DNA of 64,000 nucleotides from Gnomoniopsis sp. IMI 355080 (GCA_027946555.1 JAPEVC010000057.1:102081-166080); one strand, 5' to 3'. Shown: positions 44,425 to 57,240, numbered from the stretch's first letter. The notes: generated by a model from the letters alone, not told the origin. Numbers and translations: made by a program.

Positions 44425-46729
44425 CATGCCAAACACGATATTGTGTACCTTCCCTTCGAAGAACCTTTTAAAGCTGAGGATCTGATCAGATTGTCATTGG
44501 CGTTACACGAAACAGTGGCCAACGAGGTACCGAGGCAGTGTGTGTGGATACCCTTCCCAGGAGAAGGCCGTCGGGTCAGACCAACGGAGCCGAAGTTATA
44601 CCAAAGTGGACCCGGAAAAAGGTGGTAGTCGGCTTTAAGGATGATCCATGTACTAAATTGACCACCTGCAGGCTTTCCCCTCGACAACGGTAGTGATATT
44701 CGATGGAAAGTTGAGCAGGGACAAGGGTGCAGCTCTAACGAGGCGCGGCATCCCATCAAGCACAATGGTCGCGCCAGTCGGAGATATCGTATACTATGAC
44801 AAGGGGGCTGATCTAAAGTTCTGAGTAATCTTAAAATACCTTCGTTCACACCCAGATTGGCTGATCATGCTTATATTTTTTGATACCAGAACTGCAAAGA
44901 TCAAACAGACACCGCATTCATAATGTATCCTTAGATAGCACGGGTTCCAATACTTCTGAAAAACCCCTGGCGCCGATATCGTGCTCAGAGGGATTGCCGT
45001 TGCACGTGTGACGTACACACAATTCATCTCACCAGCGGCAGTTTATGAGGCGCAGCTTCGTACGTAACGTGTGTTAAAAGATGGCAGACGCGGGTCATGG
45101 TGGACCAGAACGGTTAGGGTCTTCGTTGTGAAATACTGCTAACAAGCCAGCTGTGCTCCACAATGTCAAACGGCCAAACTAATTTGCAAGGCCTGGCCTC
45201 ACAAAATCCCATTGAAAATTGAAAGATTTGAGTCGCGAAGGGTGCAGCTCAAGCGCAGCAATTTGCAACGCCTCGTAGTCCCAATCGGCTGACTGCATAG
45301 GAACAACAAAATCGCGGCGGTGCCTACGCCGTACGGTCTACCGATGTATCATTACTCTGTGATTACCCTACGTTTACTACACCCTGAACGATTCTTCCAG
45401 CTGAAGTCCACGATACCGCCGATGTTACAGTAAGGACGCGTCAAAGCCGGAGTCACAGAATCCCACGTCAAGAACCACTGGACAATAGGTTCCGGGTCTC
45501 GCCCGCGGATGGTCGCGGATGGAGCACTTGGCTTTGTGAAGGTTGTCAGACATTATATTCTCGGGAGGAACCGTACCTCACATTGCCTTTAATAGTCAAA
45601 TCGACTGCAGATTCCACTTTCTTTCCCTATCATCAATCGATGCGTGGGCTTCGGCCTTAGCTAACACTAGGTCGTCTGCTCGAGTCCCGGTCGGGGCCGA
45701 TCCGACTACTGCGATAACTACCTGGGTATACGTAGGTAAGGTAGGTACTTAATTACGACTCCGGCACCTTCATATACAGGGCACTCAGTCCGACAAACAT
45801 TCGTCATCTGACAACTGGTTCACCTTGTACTTTAATTGCGCCAAACGTATAATCGGCAGACCACGGAGAGCAGGGAAAAGGCAGCGTGATTCGTGAGGAT
45901 CCCGTATGCTACCCACAGCCCGATATCTGTCCCCAGCACATTCTGTACGACAGGCTCTATGCATTTTCAATCGTCCATCTTACCCCGCAGGTAGCTCAAC
46001 CAGGCCTGGCACTACAAGCCCAGCACCATGACTCGGCGCTTGCAGGTGGCTTGGTCGGTAATGACAAGCGGAAGAATTTCTATTATACGCAATGTTGTGG
46101 ACTAGGACGGAAGTCCGGGACCGTGGAGTTAACTAGTTGACCGAGAAGACTTAGTATCAGAATTTACCAAGTTTGACTCTGTTGAGATCAGTCCGATTCT
46201 GCGTCTGTCCGCAAAAACACAATACGAGCGTGAGGGGTTGATATATCGAGGAGCATGCTGCATGAACTTGACGGAAGTACCATGGCCTGTCAATGGATAA
46301 TTGAATTTGCTCCAAAAGCTGCTTCAAGAACTTCAGCAGCTCGCCTATATCTGACTACAGAATACACCTATAGAAAATGGTAGTAGTCCACTGATTCTAT
46401 ATAAATAACAGGCCATCGCAAATGGGATCAGCAAAGAAATGATTGAGCCATACTTTCTTTGAGAGATGTTGGAAACAAGCGCAGGCGGAGCAATCATTAG
46501 GTGGAGAGCTCTTAATGAGCCGCCGGCTAAATGGGAAATGCTAGGATGAGCGCGTGTCTTGCACAAAGAGCCGCCTTTCGTCCTTGGCAATCACCGTAAT
46601 AGAAAATACATATAGTCGGCGATATTCCCGGATGCACCACCCGTATTTATCTCTCACTCTCACTCCCATCCTTCAAATTGGACCAGTCCCTACTCCCTGA
46701 CTCTCTCGTTCGCTACAATATCTCACATC
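44425..46729. other. Intergenic 2.3 kb, no supported gene
   Basis: It may contain further eroded F-box sequence up to about 44800. The rest shows only short frames. TAGGTA-type repeats occur near 45730-45750. The right end is the GH43 promoter. Confidence 0.45.
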
Positions 46730-48385
46730 ATGCCAAAGATACTCAACCCCATTCTCCCAGGCTTCAACGCCGACCCCTCCATCCTCCGCGTCGGGGATGA
46801 CTACTACATCGCCAACAGCACCTTCGAGTGGTACCCCGGCGTGCAAATCCACCACTCCACCGACCTTGCCAACTGGACACTCATCAACCGCCCACTCTCG
46901 CGCGCCTCGCAGCTCGACATGCGCGGCGACCCAGATTCGTGCGGCGTATGGGCGCCGTGCCTAACGCATGACGGCGACAAGTTCTACCTCGTGTACACCG
47001 ATGTCAAGCGCAAGGACGGCAGCTTCAAGGATGCGCACAACTACATCGTCACCGCCACGGACATCCGCGGCGAGTGGAGCGACCCTGTATATGCAAACAG
47101 TAGCGGGTTTGACCCAAGTCTTTTCCATGATCCCGATACCGGGAAGAAGTGGTTCGTGAACATGCTGTGGGATCACCGCCGCCGCGGCGGGCTGTTGAAA
47201 AACTCGATGTTCGAGGGAATTGTGCTGCAGGAATTTGATGCCGCGCAGGGCAAGTTGGTCGGGCCGAGGAAGAACATCTACCCGGGCACGGAGCTGGCAC
47301 TTGTTGAGGGCCCGCATCTCTTTAAGAGGAACGGATGGTACTACCTGCTTACGGCGGAGGGCGGCACGAGCTATGAGCATGCGTGCACGTTGGCTCGATC
47401 CAAGGACATCTGGGGTCCGTATGAGACGCATCCGCAGAAACATGTTCTGACGAGCAAGGATGCGCCTGATGCGGCGATACAGAAGGCCGGGCATGGTGAC
47501 ATTGTCGAAACAAAGGATGGACGCACATATCTTGTTCATTTGTGTGGGCGCCCGATCACCAAGTCGCGTCGGTGTGTTCTTGGAAGGGAGACCAGCATTC
47601 AGGAATGTTACTGGGGAGAGGATGGGTGGTTGTATGTGAAAGATGGGCCCGTGCCGAGCTTGTGGGTTGATGTTCCTGGCACTAGAGACGACGAACCTTA
47701 CTGGAAGGAGTCCCGGTATACCTTCGAAAGCGGAAAATTACACCCGGATTTCCAGTGGCTGCGCACCCCTGAGCCAGCCAGGATCTTCCAAGTTGGAGCT
47801 GGCGAGGGCGGCAAGCAGCTCGTACTGCGTGGGAGGGAAACCATCGGCTCATGGTTTGAGCAGGCCCTCGTCGCGCGACGGCAGACGCACTTCTCATATG
47901 ACGCCGAGACGGTACTGGACTTCCAGCCCGAAGATGAGCGGCAGTTCGCAGGGCTGACAGCGTACTACTGCCGGTACAATTTCTTTTACTTGACTGTCAC
48001 GGCAGACGAGAACGGTGAGCGGGAGCTGCTGCTTATGATCTCGGACGTGTCATGGCCAGATGGGTACCTGGACGCGCAGGCCTTGCTCGATCCAGTGAAG
48101 ATTCCAAAGGAGGGCAAGGTGAAGCTCGCGCTTACGATTCGGGGTTCCGAGCTGCAATTTTATTATGGACTGAAGGAGCAGGGAGATGAGCTGAAGAAGA
48201 TAGGGCCGGTTTTGGATGCTAGTATACTGTCTGACGAATGTGGGGGACACCAGACGCATGGTAGTTTCACTGGAGCATTTGTTGGTGTGGCTTGCTCAGA
48301 CTTGAATGGCACAGCGAAGGAGGCTAATTTCGACCATTTCGTCTACCGGCCTGTCCGAGACAAGTCAGACAGATACGAGGTGTAA
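46730..48385 (+). CDS. Glycoside hydrolase family 43 protein, beta-xylosidase-like, intracellular
   Basis: Intronless, 551 aa, without a signal peptide: the protein starts MPKILNPILPGFNADPS. The three GH43 acidic residues are visible: catalytic base Asp15 (NADPS), Asp128 (GFDPSLF) and catalytic acid Glu193 (VEGPH). Residues 1-~320 form the five-bladed propeller, and ~330-545 form a beta-sandwich of the GH43_11 type ending FDHFVYRP. Bacterial XynB-type beta-xylosidases share this architecture and act inside the cell on imported xylo-oligosaccharides, releasing xylose. Lack of introns, lack of a secretion signal and the bacterial-type architecture raise the possibility of old horizontal transfer. 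It is tail-to-tail with the DUF218 gene, 30 nt apart. Confidence 0.93.
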   Translation: MPKILNPILPGFNADPSILRVGDDYYIANSTFEWYPGVQIHHSTDLANWTLINRPLSRASQLDMRGDPDSCGVWAPCLTHDGDKFYLVYTDVKRKDGSFKDAHNYIVTATDIRGEWSDPVYANSSGFDPSLFHDPDTGKKWFVNMLWDHRRRGGLLKNSMFEGIVLQEFDAAQGKLVGPRKNIYPGTELALVEGPHLFKRNGWYYLLTAEGGTSYEHACTLARSKDIWGPYETHPQKHVLTSKDAPDAAIQKAGHGDIVETKDGRTYLVHLCGRPITKSRRCVLGRETSIQECYWGEDGWLYVKDGPVPSLWVDVPGTRDDEPYWKESRYTFESGKLHPDFQWLRTPEPARIFQVGAGEGGKQLVLRGRETIGSWFEQALVARRQTHFSYDAETVLDFQPEDERQFAGLTAYYCRYNFFYLTVTADENGERELLLMISDVSWPDGYLDAQALLDPVKIPKEGKVKLALTIRGSELQFYYGLKEQGDELKKIGPVLDASILSDECGGHQTHGSFTGAFVGVACSDLNGTAKEANFDHFVYRPVRDKSDRYEV

Positions 48386-48415
48386 CTCACTCTTAGAACA
48401 GGAAATTGAATCTAT

Positions 48416-49141
48416 TCACGAGAGATGTTGAGTGAAGCCAGCAGCAATCAACCTTTTCCCTGCCGCCCATACTTCCTCGGGAATCTCCTGCGGTATTTGA
48501 TACCCTTTTGCAGGATAGTCCCGGATCCTCACGAGATCCCCTACCATGAGGTTGATGACGAGATCTCGCGGGTTGTGATCGTCCGGGTAATCTGCAAAGC
48601 TCAACTGCGGCGAGGTGACCGTGAACTCAAACCGTTTCCCTCCCTCATCTGAGCTGATGTCATGCCACTGCTTCATGAAGGTTGCATAAGTGCGTCTCTC
48701 CATATACGGCTTTTGCACCAATACAAATGTGCGAATACTGTCATTTGGACCATCGCTGTGGTCTCCAAGCAACCCTCGTTCACTCAATAGCGCATGTGTG
48801 AATCGCACATTCTCTCCTGTATTCGTCGACCGCGGCTCGACAATGATTCTCTCGCCTGGGACGCCCATTTCCATGGCCACGCGCGAGAACACAACAGCTT
48901 CGGGGTCATCCCGGAACAGTGGCAGGTCGGCTGTGATCTTGCCAGAGCCACCCGAGAAGATGAACCAGCGCCCACGCCCATCGAGGAACAATTCTGCGGC
49001 TCGTCTCGCTACACGAAGGTCGAGACTGCACAGGCAAAAGATGGCATCTGCGCTGGCCGTGGGGAGCGGCATGCCCATGCGGTGGTAGTTGTAGACAAGC
49101 TCCGCATCGTCCGAAACTTTGGTCTGACTTGGGACGAACAT
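48416..49141 (-). CDS. DUF218/YdcF-like protein
   Basis: Single exon, 241 aa from the ATG at 49141. The frame is open 40 codons further upstream to 49261, but that part looks unlike the family. Family hallmarks: DAIFCLCSLDLRVARRAAEL, FIFSGGSGKIT, the EPRSTNTGENVRF signature, LVQKPYMERRTYATF and INLMVGDLVRIRDYPAKGYQ. It is very like the short soluble bacterial YdcF proteins, which bind SAM-like ligands but have no settled function. Cytosolic, since no signal peptide is seen from this start. Confidence 0.85.
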   Translation of the reverse strand: MFVPSQTKVSDDAELVYNYHRMGMPLPTASADAIFCLCSLDLRVARRAAELFLDGRGRWFIFSGGSGKITADLPLFRDDPEAVVFSRVAMEMGVPGERIIVEPRSTNTGENVRFTHALLSERGLLGDHSDGPNDSIRTFVLVQKPYMERRTYATFMKQWHDISSDEGGKRFEFTVTSPQLSFADYPDDHNPRDLVINLMVGDLVRIRDYPAKGYQIPQEIPEEVWAAGKRLIAAGFTQHLS

Positions 49142-50313
49142 TAACAAATTTTCCACAGGCTCTGGATTACACAATGACAAGAAGACACGCACGTTGTGAT
49201 GGGATGGCACATGGACATTGCAGCATCGGACAGGTAGCGAAAAGTGACACTCGACGGGCATCTCATTTTGTACAGATACGAGAATCGCTTATGAACACGC
49301 GCTAATGGCGCTTATCGCAATCATTCACGACTTTCAGAGTACCCTGCCACCACCTCACTTCCACCCAGATGATCATTGCGAAGGGAAACTAGCAGCGTGT
49401 GAGCTTCTCGGGCTCCCATTCTCAAGGTATTCTTCGTTGAGGACTATACCTAGGTACATGGGCACTAGACAATGGCACCAGATGCATGCCAAGGACAAAT
49501 ATACAAGCGCACACACGTACATGCGAAAAATTATTCGTTCCATGCAAGAGTCACAGGGAACGAGAAATACTAAAGCCATATGTGAGAAATTGTGGCCATC
49601 CGAGTAGGATCCGCAAACATAATACCGCGGCATGATAGTTGCATGGATATTAAATCACTGCGGGGAATAGACAGGGTGATTCTTTTATGATGTGTTGATA
49701 CGTACCAAAGTAGGTTTATCTGGCGCATTGAATTGCCCTTTTCGGACATGTTCACGCAACCGGTGACATGGAGACAAGACGACGATGGGATGACAATGAC
49801 AGGGCTCGTCTGGGCGAAACATATGTGATTCTTTGCCGCCCGGTCAAACCCATACTCCTAAAGACTTTCCTTTAGTGAAGACAGAGGTAATACGAAATAC
49901 AGCTTATGTCAGCCTTATTGTAAACATTCGTACGTGTTATTACTCCGCTTTCACGTGCGTTCAAGTTCTCGGAACTATGTGTGGTGTGTCTAGTCATGCA
50001 TTCCCATCAACGTAGCTCAGATGTGATATCCAACCTTGGAAATTGGGCTGCGTCCACGACGGCCAATAATGAGGGAGCCATAATCTTCCCATCTGCTAGG
50101 ACCATGCCGTTCGCGAGAGAAGCTTTTGGCTCACATGCCGCTCCATAGAAAGATTTGCCAAGGGTCGTATAAACAAACGAAAATTTCAATAAGACATTGA
50201 TGGATCCCCCCATGCTAAGTATAAGAATGGTGCCTCCACTCTGGAACTAGCAAGTGACCCTATAGACCCTCTTCAATGTCGACTATGCCAACGTCTTCAA
50301 ACTAAAGTTGAAG
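49142..50313. other. Intergenic, no gene seen
   Basis: About 1.2 kb; CCTAGGTAC repeat near 49448. No supported coding feature. The right end is the laccase promoter. Confidence 0.45.
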
Positions 50314-52405
50314 ATGTATTCCACACGCATTTTCATCCTCACTTTCGCTCTTTTCACCTCTCACATAATCACACAAGCCAGGAGGATAGAGTCTGAGCCT
50401 CGTCAAGCATCCTTCGAAAATACTGCCACTTCGCGAAATTGCTGGGGTGATTATAATATCGATACAGACTATGATCAGACATGGCCTACAACAGGAGTTA
50501 CGCGAGAGGTCAGTGAAATCGCAATTTTTTGGCCAGCAGACGCAATGAATAATGGCTGATTTCAAAGTACTGAGTAGTACACATTGGTCGCTGAGAGGAC
50601 AACAATAGCACCAGATGGTTACCAAAGAGAGTCATTGGTGTTCAACGGAACTTTTCCAGGCCCCACCATTGAGGCTGACTGGGGAGACGATATTGTTGTT
50701 CATGTTGTGAACCAGATACCAGACAACGGGACTGCCATACATTGGCATGGGAGTAAGTAGCTCCACAAGTAGCTAGGTACGACTACATCCATGGGGCGAT
50801 GCTGACGTGCATATATAGTTCGTCAGCTAAACACAACTGCAAATGATGGTACGTGGGTCCCCCTCTTCATATGCGTATCCACGAATTGCCAAGGCTTAAC
50901 AAATGCATACGTAGGTGTTCCCGGAGTGACGCAGTGTCCAATTGCCCCTGGACAAACATACACGTACAGCTTCAAGGCAACTCAGTACGGTACTTCCTGG
51001 TACCATGCCCATCTGAGTTTGCAGAACGCCTATGGCCTGTTAGGACCTATCGTGATACACGGCCCAACCACCGCCAACTACGACGTGGACGTCGGCCCTG
51101 TGCTACTCTCAGACTGGTTTCACTCGAGCGTTTGGGATATCTGGACGGAGACGCAGCGAGTGGTGTCTCTCAACCAACCGAAGGCGCAGAATGGACTCAT
51201 CCAAGGTCTCAATCCTTATAATTGCACCGTTTCCAATATCGACCCCAAGTGCGTGGGCGGTGCAGAGCGTTTCGAGCTGCAATTCGAGCCGGGGAAGCGC
51301 TATCTACTCCGCGTTGTCGGGGTCTTGATGAACGCTTACATGAAATTCACCATCGATGGCCACATGCTCCAAGTCGTGGCGGTCGATTTCACCCCGATCG
51401 TGCCGTACATGACCGACAATATCATTGTGGCCAGTGGGCAGCGGTACGATGTGATAGTCGAGGCGAACCAGCCGTCAGGCCAGAGCTATTGGTTACGAGC
51501 CCCGTACATGACGTACTGTAACCAGATGGGCAACGACAATGCCGACAACATTCTCGGCATCGTGAGATACACCGGTGCGAGCACAGCAGATCCAACAACT
51601 ACAATCACTCCGAACGTCAATAATTCGTGCAATGATGAGCCATACGCGAGCTTGACGCCGTGGGTTCCTCATGATGTAGCTCCTAATGCGACCGAGGAGT
51701 ACATTCGGATAGGATGGTACTATGAGCTCAACACTGTCTTCCACTGGACGTTACATGACAATACCTTCACTATCGACTATGCCAAGCCGTCACTACTGGA
51801 ACTTGCTCGTGGAGGGGACAATTTTACAGTCACGGACAACGTCTATGTCAGCGGTGCGCCATCTGGGACGTTCCTTTACCTCATCATTCAGGATTTGACG
51901 CTTGTTAATGCTTATCATCCATTGCATTTGCATGGCCACGACTTCTATGTCTTGGCTCAAGGGCATGGACTGTTTGACGCGGCGAACACGCCTATCAATA
52001 CCAAAAACCCGCCTAGGAGAGACACTGCAACCAATCTCGGGAACGGACATCTCGTCCTAGGAATAAAAATGGACAACCCAGGGTGAGCTTTACATCCCAG
52101 GTCCTTCGAGGACATGGAGCCCTCCAACTTAGACTCACGATTACTGACCATTCCTAGGTCTTGGCTGTTCCATTGTCATATCGCATGGTGAGAAGATCTA
52201 CATTTTCATTCCCATCTCAAGCACGTTTTTTCTGATTCACATATCTAGGCATGCTAGCCAGGGACTGGCTATGCAACTTGTCGAGATGCCAGCCGACATT
52301 CCTGGTGTTACGAGTAACGACATGACAGCTGCGGATGAAGCTTGTGCTTCGTGGGTACCATTTTACCAGACTGCTCCTTATAAACAGGATGACTCTGGCA
52401 TTTGA
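50314..52405 (+). CDS. Laccase (ascomycete multicopper oxidase), secreted
   Basis: Six exons: 50314..50508, 50578..50752, 50819..50848, 50915..52082, 52158..52187 and 52249..52405. All have GT/AG ends and consistent phases, giving 584 aa. Signal peptide MYSTRIFILTFALFTSHIITQA. All four copper-ligand blocks are present: HWHG (residues 120-123), WYHAHLSLQ, HPLHLHGHDF and WLFHCHIAWHASQGLAMQ. The protein ends in DSGI, the C-terminal plug of ascomycete laccases that closes the trinuclear site channel. It oxidises phenols with oxygen outside the cell, for example in pigment, lignin or phenolic detoxification reactions. Many N-glycosylation sites. No obvious truncation. Confidence 0.94.
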
Positions 52406-52520
52406 TATGTGCCTCTATAATAGTTCTGCCGAACTTCCAAAAATCCAAAGAATGGACCGACTATTGGTGAATGCAAGATACCACAGACAATGTCCCGCTG
52501 TTGAACTATCTCGTCCATTG

Positions 52521-55500
52521 TTACGACTCCTCTTCACTAGAGTCCAAAGACTCACGTTTCTTGCTTTTCTTGCTTGACTTCCGCGTCTGATCTTCTTCAC
52601 AATCGCTCGAATCCGAGGTCTGAACTTTCTTACCCTTCTTTTTCGATTTCTTCACCGTCTCTTTCTCATCTTCTTCGCTTGAGCTCTTGTCCTTACTTGT
52701 CAAACTTTTCTTCGACTTGGACTTAGACTTGGACTTCTTTGTAGACCTGCCAGTTGAAGCATGCTCGCTCTCGGACGAGTCTTCATCTGAGGACAGCTCG
52801 TCGATTCTACCCCTATACGGTGTCTTCGGCACATACCGCAGGTGCTCTCTGTGAGCAAGCTGATCCTCCGTCTTGCCATGGTGCGTTTCCATCATGTAAT
52901 GCTCAAATTGCTCAGAGGCGTGTGCTATCAGCTTGAAATTCTTGGCATTGAGCTTTGGGCTTTTCGTCCCCGTATTCTGTGCCTCCATTTCCGCAAGTGC
53001 AAGAGCCGACTGGAAGGCATTCTTGATTTGTCGGCCGTTCCAGTTCAGAAATTCGAAGGTTCTCTTCGCGAAGAGCTTGATGCCTTTTCGGTCGATCACG
53101 ATAGCGGGTGCGCCATGTGCTACTCGTTCATCGCTATGTCGTTGAACACGGTTGATGTTCATCTTCCATATTCGTTTCGTCTGATCCGCGTCCAGGTTTG
53201 GATAGAAGAGTGTCAAATGAAGACGAGAGCGGAATGCATCGTCAATCCCGCCAACTCGATTGGTCGTGAGGAAAAGAATGCCCGCGTAGTATTCCAGAAT
53301 GCGAAGGAATACTGTAGAACGTTACCTATTTAGCGAAGATCGTAGCGGACCTTGTTGCAAGAACACAGCACTTACCGGACACTAAAGCGTTTCTTTTCAG
53401 GTCATCGTTCTACATACAACCTTCGTCAGATATGCAACCAGTCTTGATGTCAAGCCTTCGTGTTCTCACCTTGCGTTTGGCTAGAAATACGTCTGCTTCG
53501 TCAAGAAGAAGAACGCATCCCCATCGATTAGCCAAAGTGAACAGGTCCTCCAGCTTCCTCTCAACTTGCTCAGGTTGGTAGCCGATGTCTCCTGCAGGTC
53601 CATTCTTCATCAGATTTCGCCACTATAGAGAACACGTGCATCCTAATGAATGGAAAGAGAATGAGCAGAGCTTACCGCACGTTATGGGGAATAGAGGGCG
53701 ATTGGTGTACGCTGCCACACATTCTGTAGGGAAGTTAGTCTCAGTCCCCATCAGCACAATAGTGGTTGGTTTTACCTGCTGTGGAAGTTTTTCCCACTCC
53801 TGGAGCTCCGTGAAGCAGTATGATGCATCCCCGACCTGATTTGACACCCATTGTCAGAGCTTCAGGCTAACGTGGGAACATAGAATCTCGATCGATGAAT
53901 ACTAACCCTTTCCTTCCACAAGATCGCTGTAGAATCGACTTTGCGGTTTGTTCGTCTTGTCTTGGGGACTGACTGCATGATGCTTCACCATAGCCTGTAC
54001 CAGATCTCTATGCCCCTCCGGCAAGACTAGCTCATCCCACGAACGACCAGGTCTGATGTCCTTGATAATCCGAATGTCCAGTTTGACTAACGCCACAGTC
54101 TCCATCAGCCAAAGTCGAACATATTCACAATGGATAGACTGTTTCCAGGTTCACCTACCCCATTTACGAAGCAGCAAGGCATATCCAGGGACAGCGCAGG
54201 GCAATAGGCAGATCAGGTCGTGATCCTCCATAATTTGTATGAGGCGATTCCTGCTCGTTTCCTCCCGCAATTCGTTTAGCTCCATGTCTTCAAGAATCGT
54301 TCTTACACTTTGTTTTACGGTCGATCTCATCTTCTGCTGGTATGAGATGAAATGATCAGAGAAGCAAGCCCAAGATGGAGCATGGCCTTCACAATTTTGG
54401 TGCCTACTTGGCAGCTCCATGATCTGTCTTGGATGGGTGACGAATCTGCAGTCAGACAGCGACATGAAGTTTGGACGCAGGTCAGATTGTTGCTGGTACG
54501 CGAGTTTCAAGTCTATGCACACTTGGGTATTGACCTTTTCCGTGATTAGCTCGCGACCTCTGAGACCCAAAGGTAGAGTCCATACTCACCTCTTCCCTTT
54601 TGTGGCCCAGTGTGAGGCCCTCATAGTGTTTGTATGCGAAGTGTAGCATTTTAATGAATTCACGACCACGGTTCGCAAGGTCTTCCTCAGGGTCGCCGTG
54701 AATCTTCCTCATCTTCAATGGGTAGAGCTCTAAACTGACAATGTCGACCTCCCCCTCGAATGGCTTGATGATGAAAGTGCCAGGTATGGTACCGAACTCT
54801 TGACCGTCAAAGTCCAAGCGGTAGCAGAGGATGTTGAAAGAACTGTATGACTCTTTGATCCCAATATCGACAGATGTAGAATCAGCCAGCTCAAATCGGA
54901 GGGCAGAAGTCCCACGAGCATCGGCAAAAGGCGATGTCTTCGGGAATACGGTATCCCAGATACCCGAGTCGGATTTCTTCATCAGAGGTGCGCCGCCGAA
55001 TGTTGCAGCAATCTTGTAAGCTTGTGGCAAGTCTCCTGCTGGATTAGACATATGGAAGTCGTCCAGATTTGACCAGACCCAAGTTTTGCTGCCTCTCTGT
55101 CTGGGGGAGTATACCGTCTCATTTGTTCCAAACAGCATCCAGAGATTCTCAAAGGAAACTTGTGATCGTTTCCCGTCTCTCAAATCTTCGTAAGTCTGTA
55201 TGCTGGAACTCATGTATTTGTACATGAAGTCGACGAGTGTGCGGAAGTGTTCGATGGCCCCTTGGAGCTCTTGAGGTGGCAAGACTGGGCCCGTTGGTGC
55301 ATCCGATTCTGTAAAGGGTCCAGAGACTGGTTCTGACCCTCCTTCAGCACCATTGCTCGGGTGTACTATTTCCTCATCCAACTGGGTCCTATATCGATAT
55401 CAGCTTATTCATCCTGAGAATGGAAACCGCAGTGGCTAACTCACCCATACTTTGTCTGTAGCTTGGTGAGTTGGTCTTTCATGGCCACCGCATTCTGTAT

Positions 55501-56310
55501 GAGAATCTTGAATGGTCTCGTCACATGGATAAGACCATCACTGTCGAATTTGAATCCAGTCTGTGCTTCTAGAAATCTGCTGATTGCACGTGATTTGATG
55601 CTGATGAATATCATCTCGATATGCTCCGGGTCTGGTTCACCTTTCACCGTTGAACTGGAGCTAACAACAGAAGATGAGGCCAAGTTGTGGCATCCAACTC
55701 GAAGAATGTGTTTCTCAGAAGACTCATCAGCAGGGCAAAGTTCGCGGAGTAATTCGATGGCTTTAGTGTCCGTCTCGGTGAGTCTTCGGCTGAGAGGTGC
55801 AAACTTTGTCTCCGACACGTCTTGGGAGCCAGCGATCTCTGCCTTGGTTGGATAAATTGACGGCTCGAGGTCGGAGTCCTCCGACAGACGGTTGGAGTTG
55901 CCATTCTCCAATCGAGTCATTCTATCGTCTAGGATCCGGATGAAATCGATGAAGTGTTGGACCATGTCCGGGGTTCGTTCCTCGCTCTTGCTGTGTTCTT
56001 CATCGGCATGTTCAAATTGCCGTGACGATGGATGATGTTGTTGCTCTGCTTCGCCTGATCTGTGTGCTATGCCCCTATCCCATGCCACAGCTGATGTCTG
56101 GTTCGGAGTTTCATCATGTGCGTCGTTCGTAGGCGACTCCGAGGTCACAACAGTACCTGTTAGATTGTGCTTTGCTTTGTCTTCATCCTGGCTCGGTAAT
56201 GTTGAGACAGGTAGCGGACTGTTCCCAGATGTTGATGTTGCGATCGATATGTCACCCATACCAGCGCCGATTGCATCGACCATATTGCAATGTCCTGAAA
56301 CTTTTGACAT
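52521..56310 (-). CDS. AAA family ATPase with long N-terminal region
   Basis: Nine exons on the minus strand: 56310..55445, 55388..54590, 54549..54159, 54086..53907, 53835..53776, 53723..53676, 53591..53470, 53409..53376 and 53311..52521. The phases join to give 1096 aa. The first ~330 residues are acidic and disordered. The central part (ENLWMLFGTNETVYSPRQRG, FIIKPFEGEVDIVSLELYPL) is the DUF7025-like domain that accompanies fungal AAA proteins. Walker A GAPGVGKT is at 755-762, Walker B VLLLDEAD at 808-815 and a sensor LTTNR follows. The last ~80 residues alternate Lys-rich and Ser/Asp/Glu runs (KKSKSKSKSKKS, SSDCEEDQ, LDSSEEES). This is a large, poorly studied fungal ATPase family; substrate and location unknown. 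The third exon needs a 40-nt intron and is the least certain junction. Confidence 0.85.
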
Positions 56311-57240
56311 AAAGAACCGATTTTGCCTGGAAATCTATGATTAATGCTTCGTCCACGCATCTAGGTATGTACAGGCTACGGTGGCTCAACCCACTGCAAA
56401 GGACGCCATTGAAATCATTTTAAAATTAGAAACTAAAATTTCAATCGATGGTAATATGGCGAAAAGTCTTGATCAGTCAGCATATTCTGGAGGACTCATG
56501 TTAATCACGGCACTGACCATCCACATGAAGGCGGTGAATTCTCGGCGCAGGGCACTTTTGCGGATGCACCACCACCGGCAAGACAAGATGGTGATGGCGC
56601 CTTAGCTGCGCCATCATACCCTGTTGCTGCTGCACAGGCTGAAACATGTGTACTGAGTCCATTGGATACTGCCACTGAACAGGTGAGCGTGAGATAGCAC
56701 TGCATATGCAGGTGGCCGCGCAGTTTGGTGAACCCGCTGGGGCAATGGTGCTGAGCCCGTATGCATGTCAGCGCGAACAAGACCGCAAAAGGATGGAGGT
56801 TCGTTACAGGCGATACGGTGATCTGAGCGGGCACCAATACAATTGATCAAATGCCTATCCACCTACATAAAAGCCGCAGAGCCGCATGAACTCCGTTCAA
56901 GACTGTCCGGCCACCCCGCGGGCTACGACGACACACTTGCGTTTACCAGTAACGAGTTTTCCGAGATCAATCGCATTTCCCTAGAAGCATTCTTGGAATA
57001 GTCACCTGGAAAGTTGCAACTCATGGAATCGCCACCTCCGTAACATCACCTACGAGAGCGTCAGTTTTGGGATGATCGCCAATCGTAGCACATCCAGGGG
57101 AACTCTGTGAACCTGTTACGTGCTTTGGGGGTCCTCGCCTGCATTGAGCCGGAACTGCGGCCGGCTCTGCAGCCATCCAGGAAAGGAGAATCTCGCCTCA
57201 AGGCATCTGCGATGCTCTCACCACCGTAACAACAACGAAA
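56311..57240. other. Divergent promoter region
   Basis: 930 nt between the AAA gene and the helical-protein gene. Short open frames only; no supported gene. Confidence 0.45.

Noticed and set aside
44370..44849. 159-codon minus-strand frame
   Set aside because: Lies antisense to the F-box relic, with no domain or splice support.
45650..45710. Possible tRNA T-arm (CTCGAGTCCCGGTCGGGGCC)
   Set aside because: No matching T-stem, anticodon arm or acceptor stem could be formed with upstream sequence.
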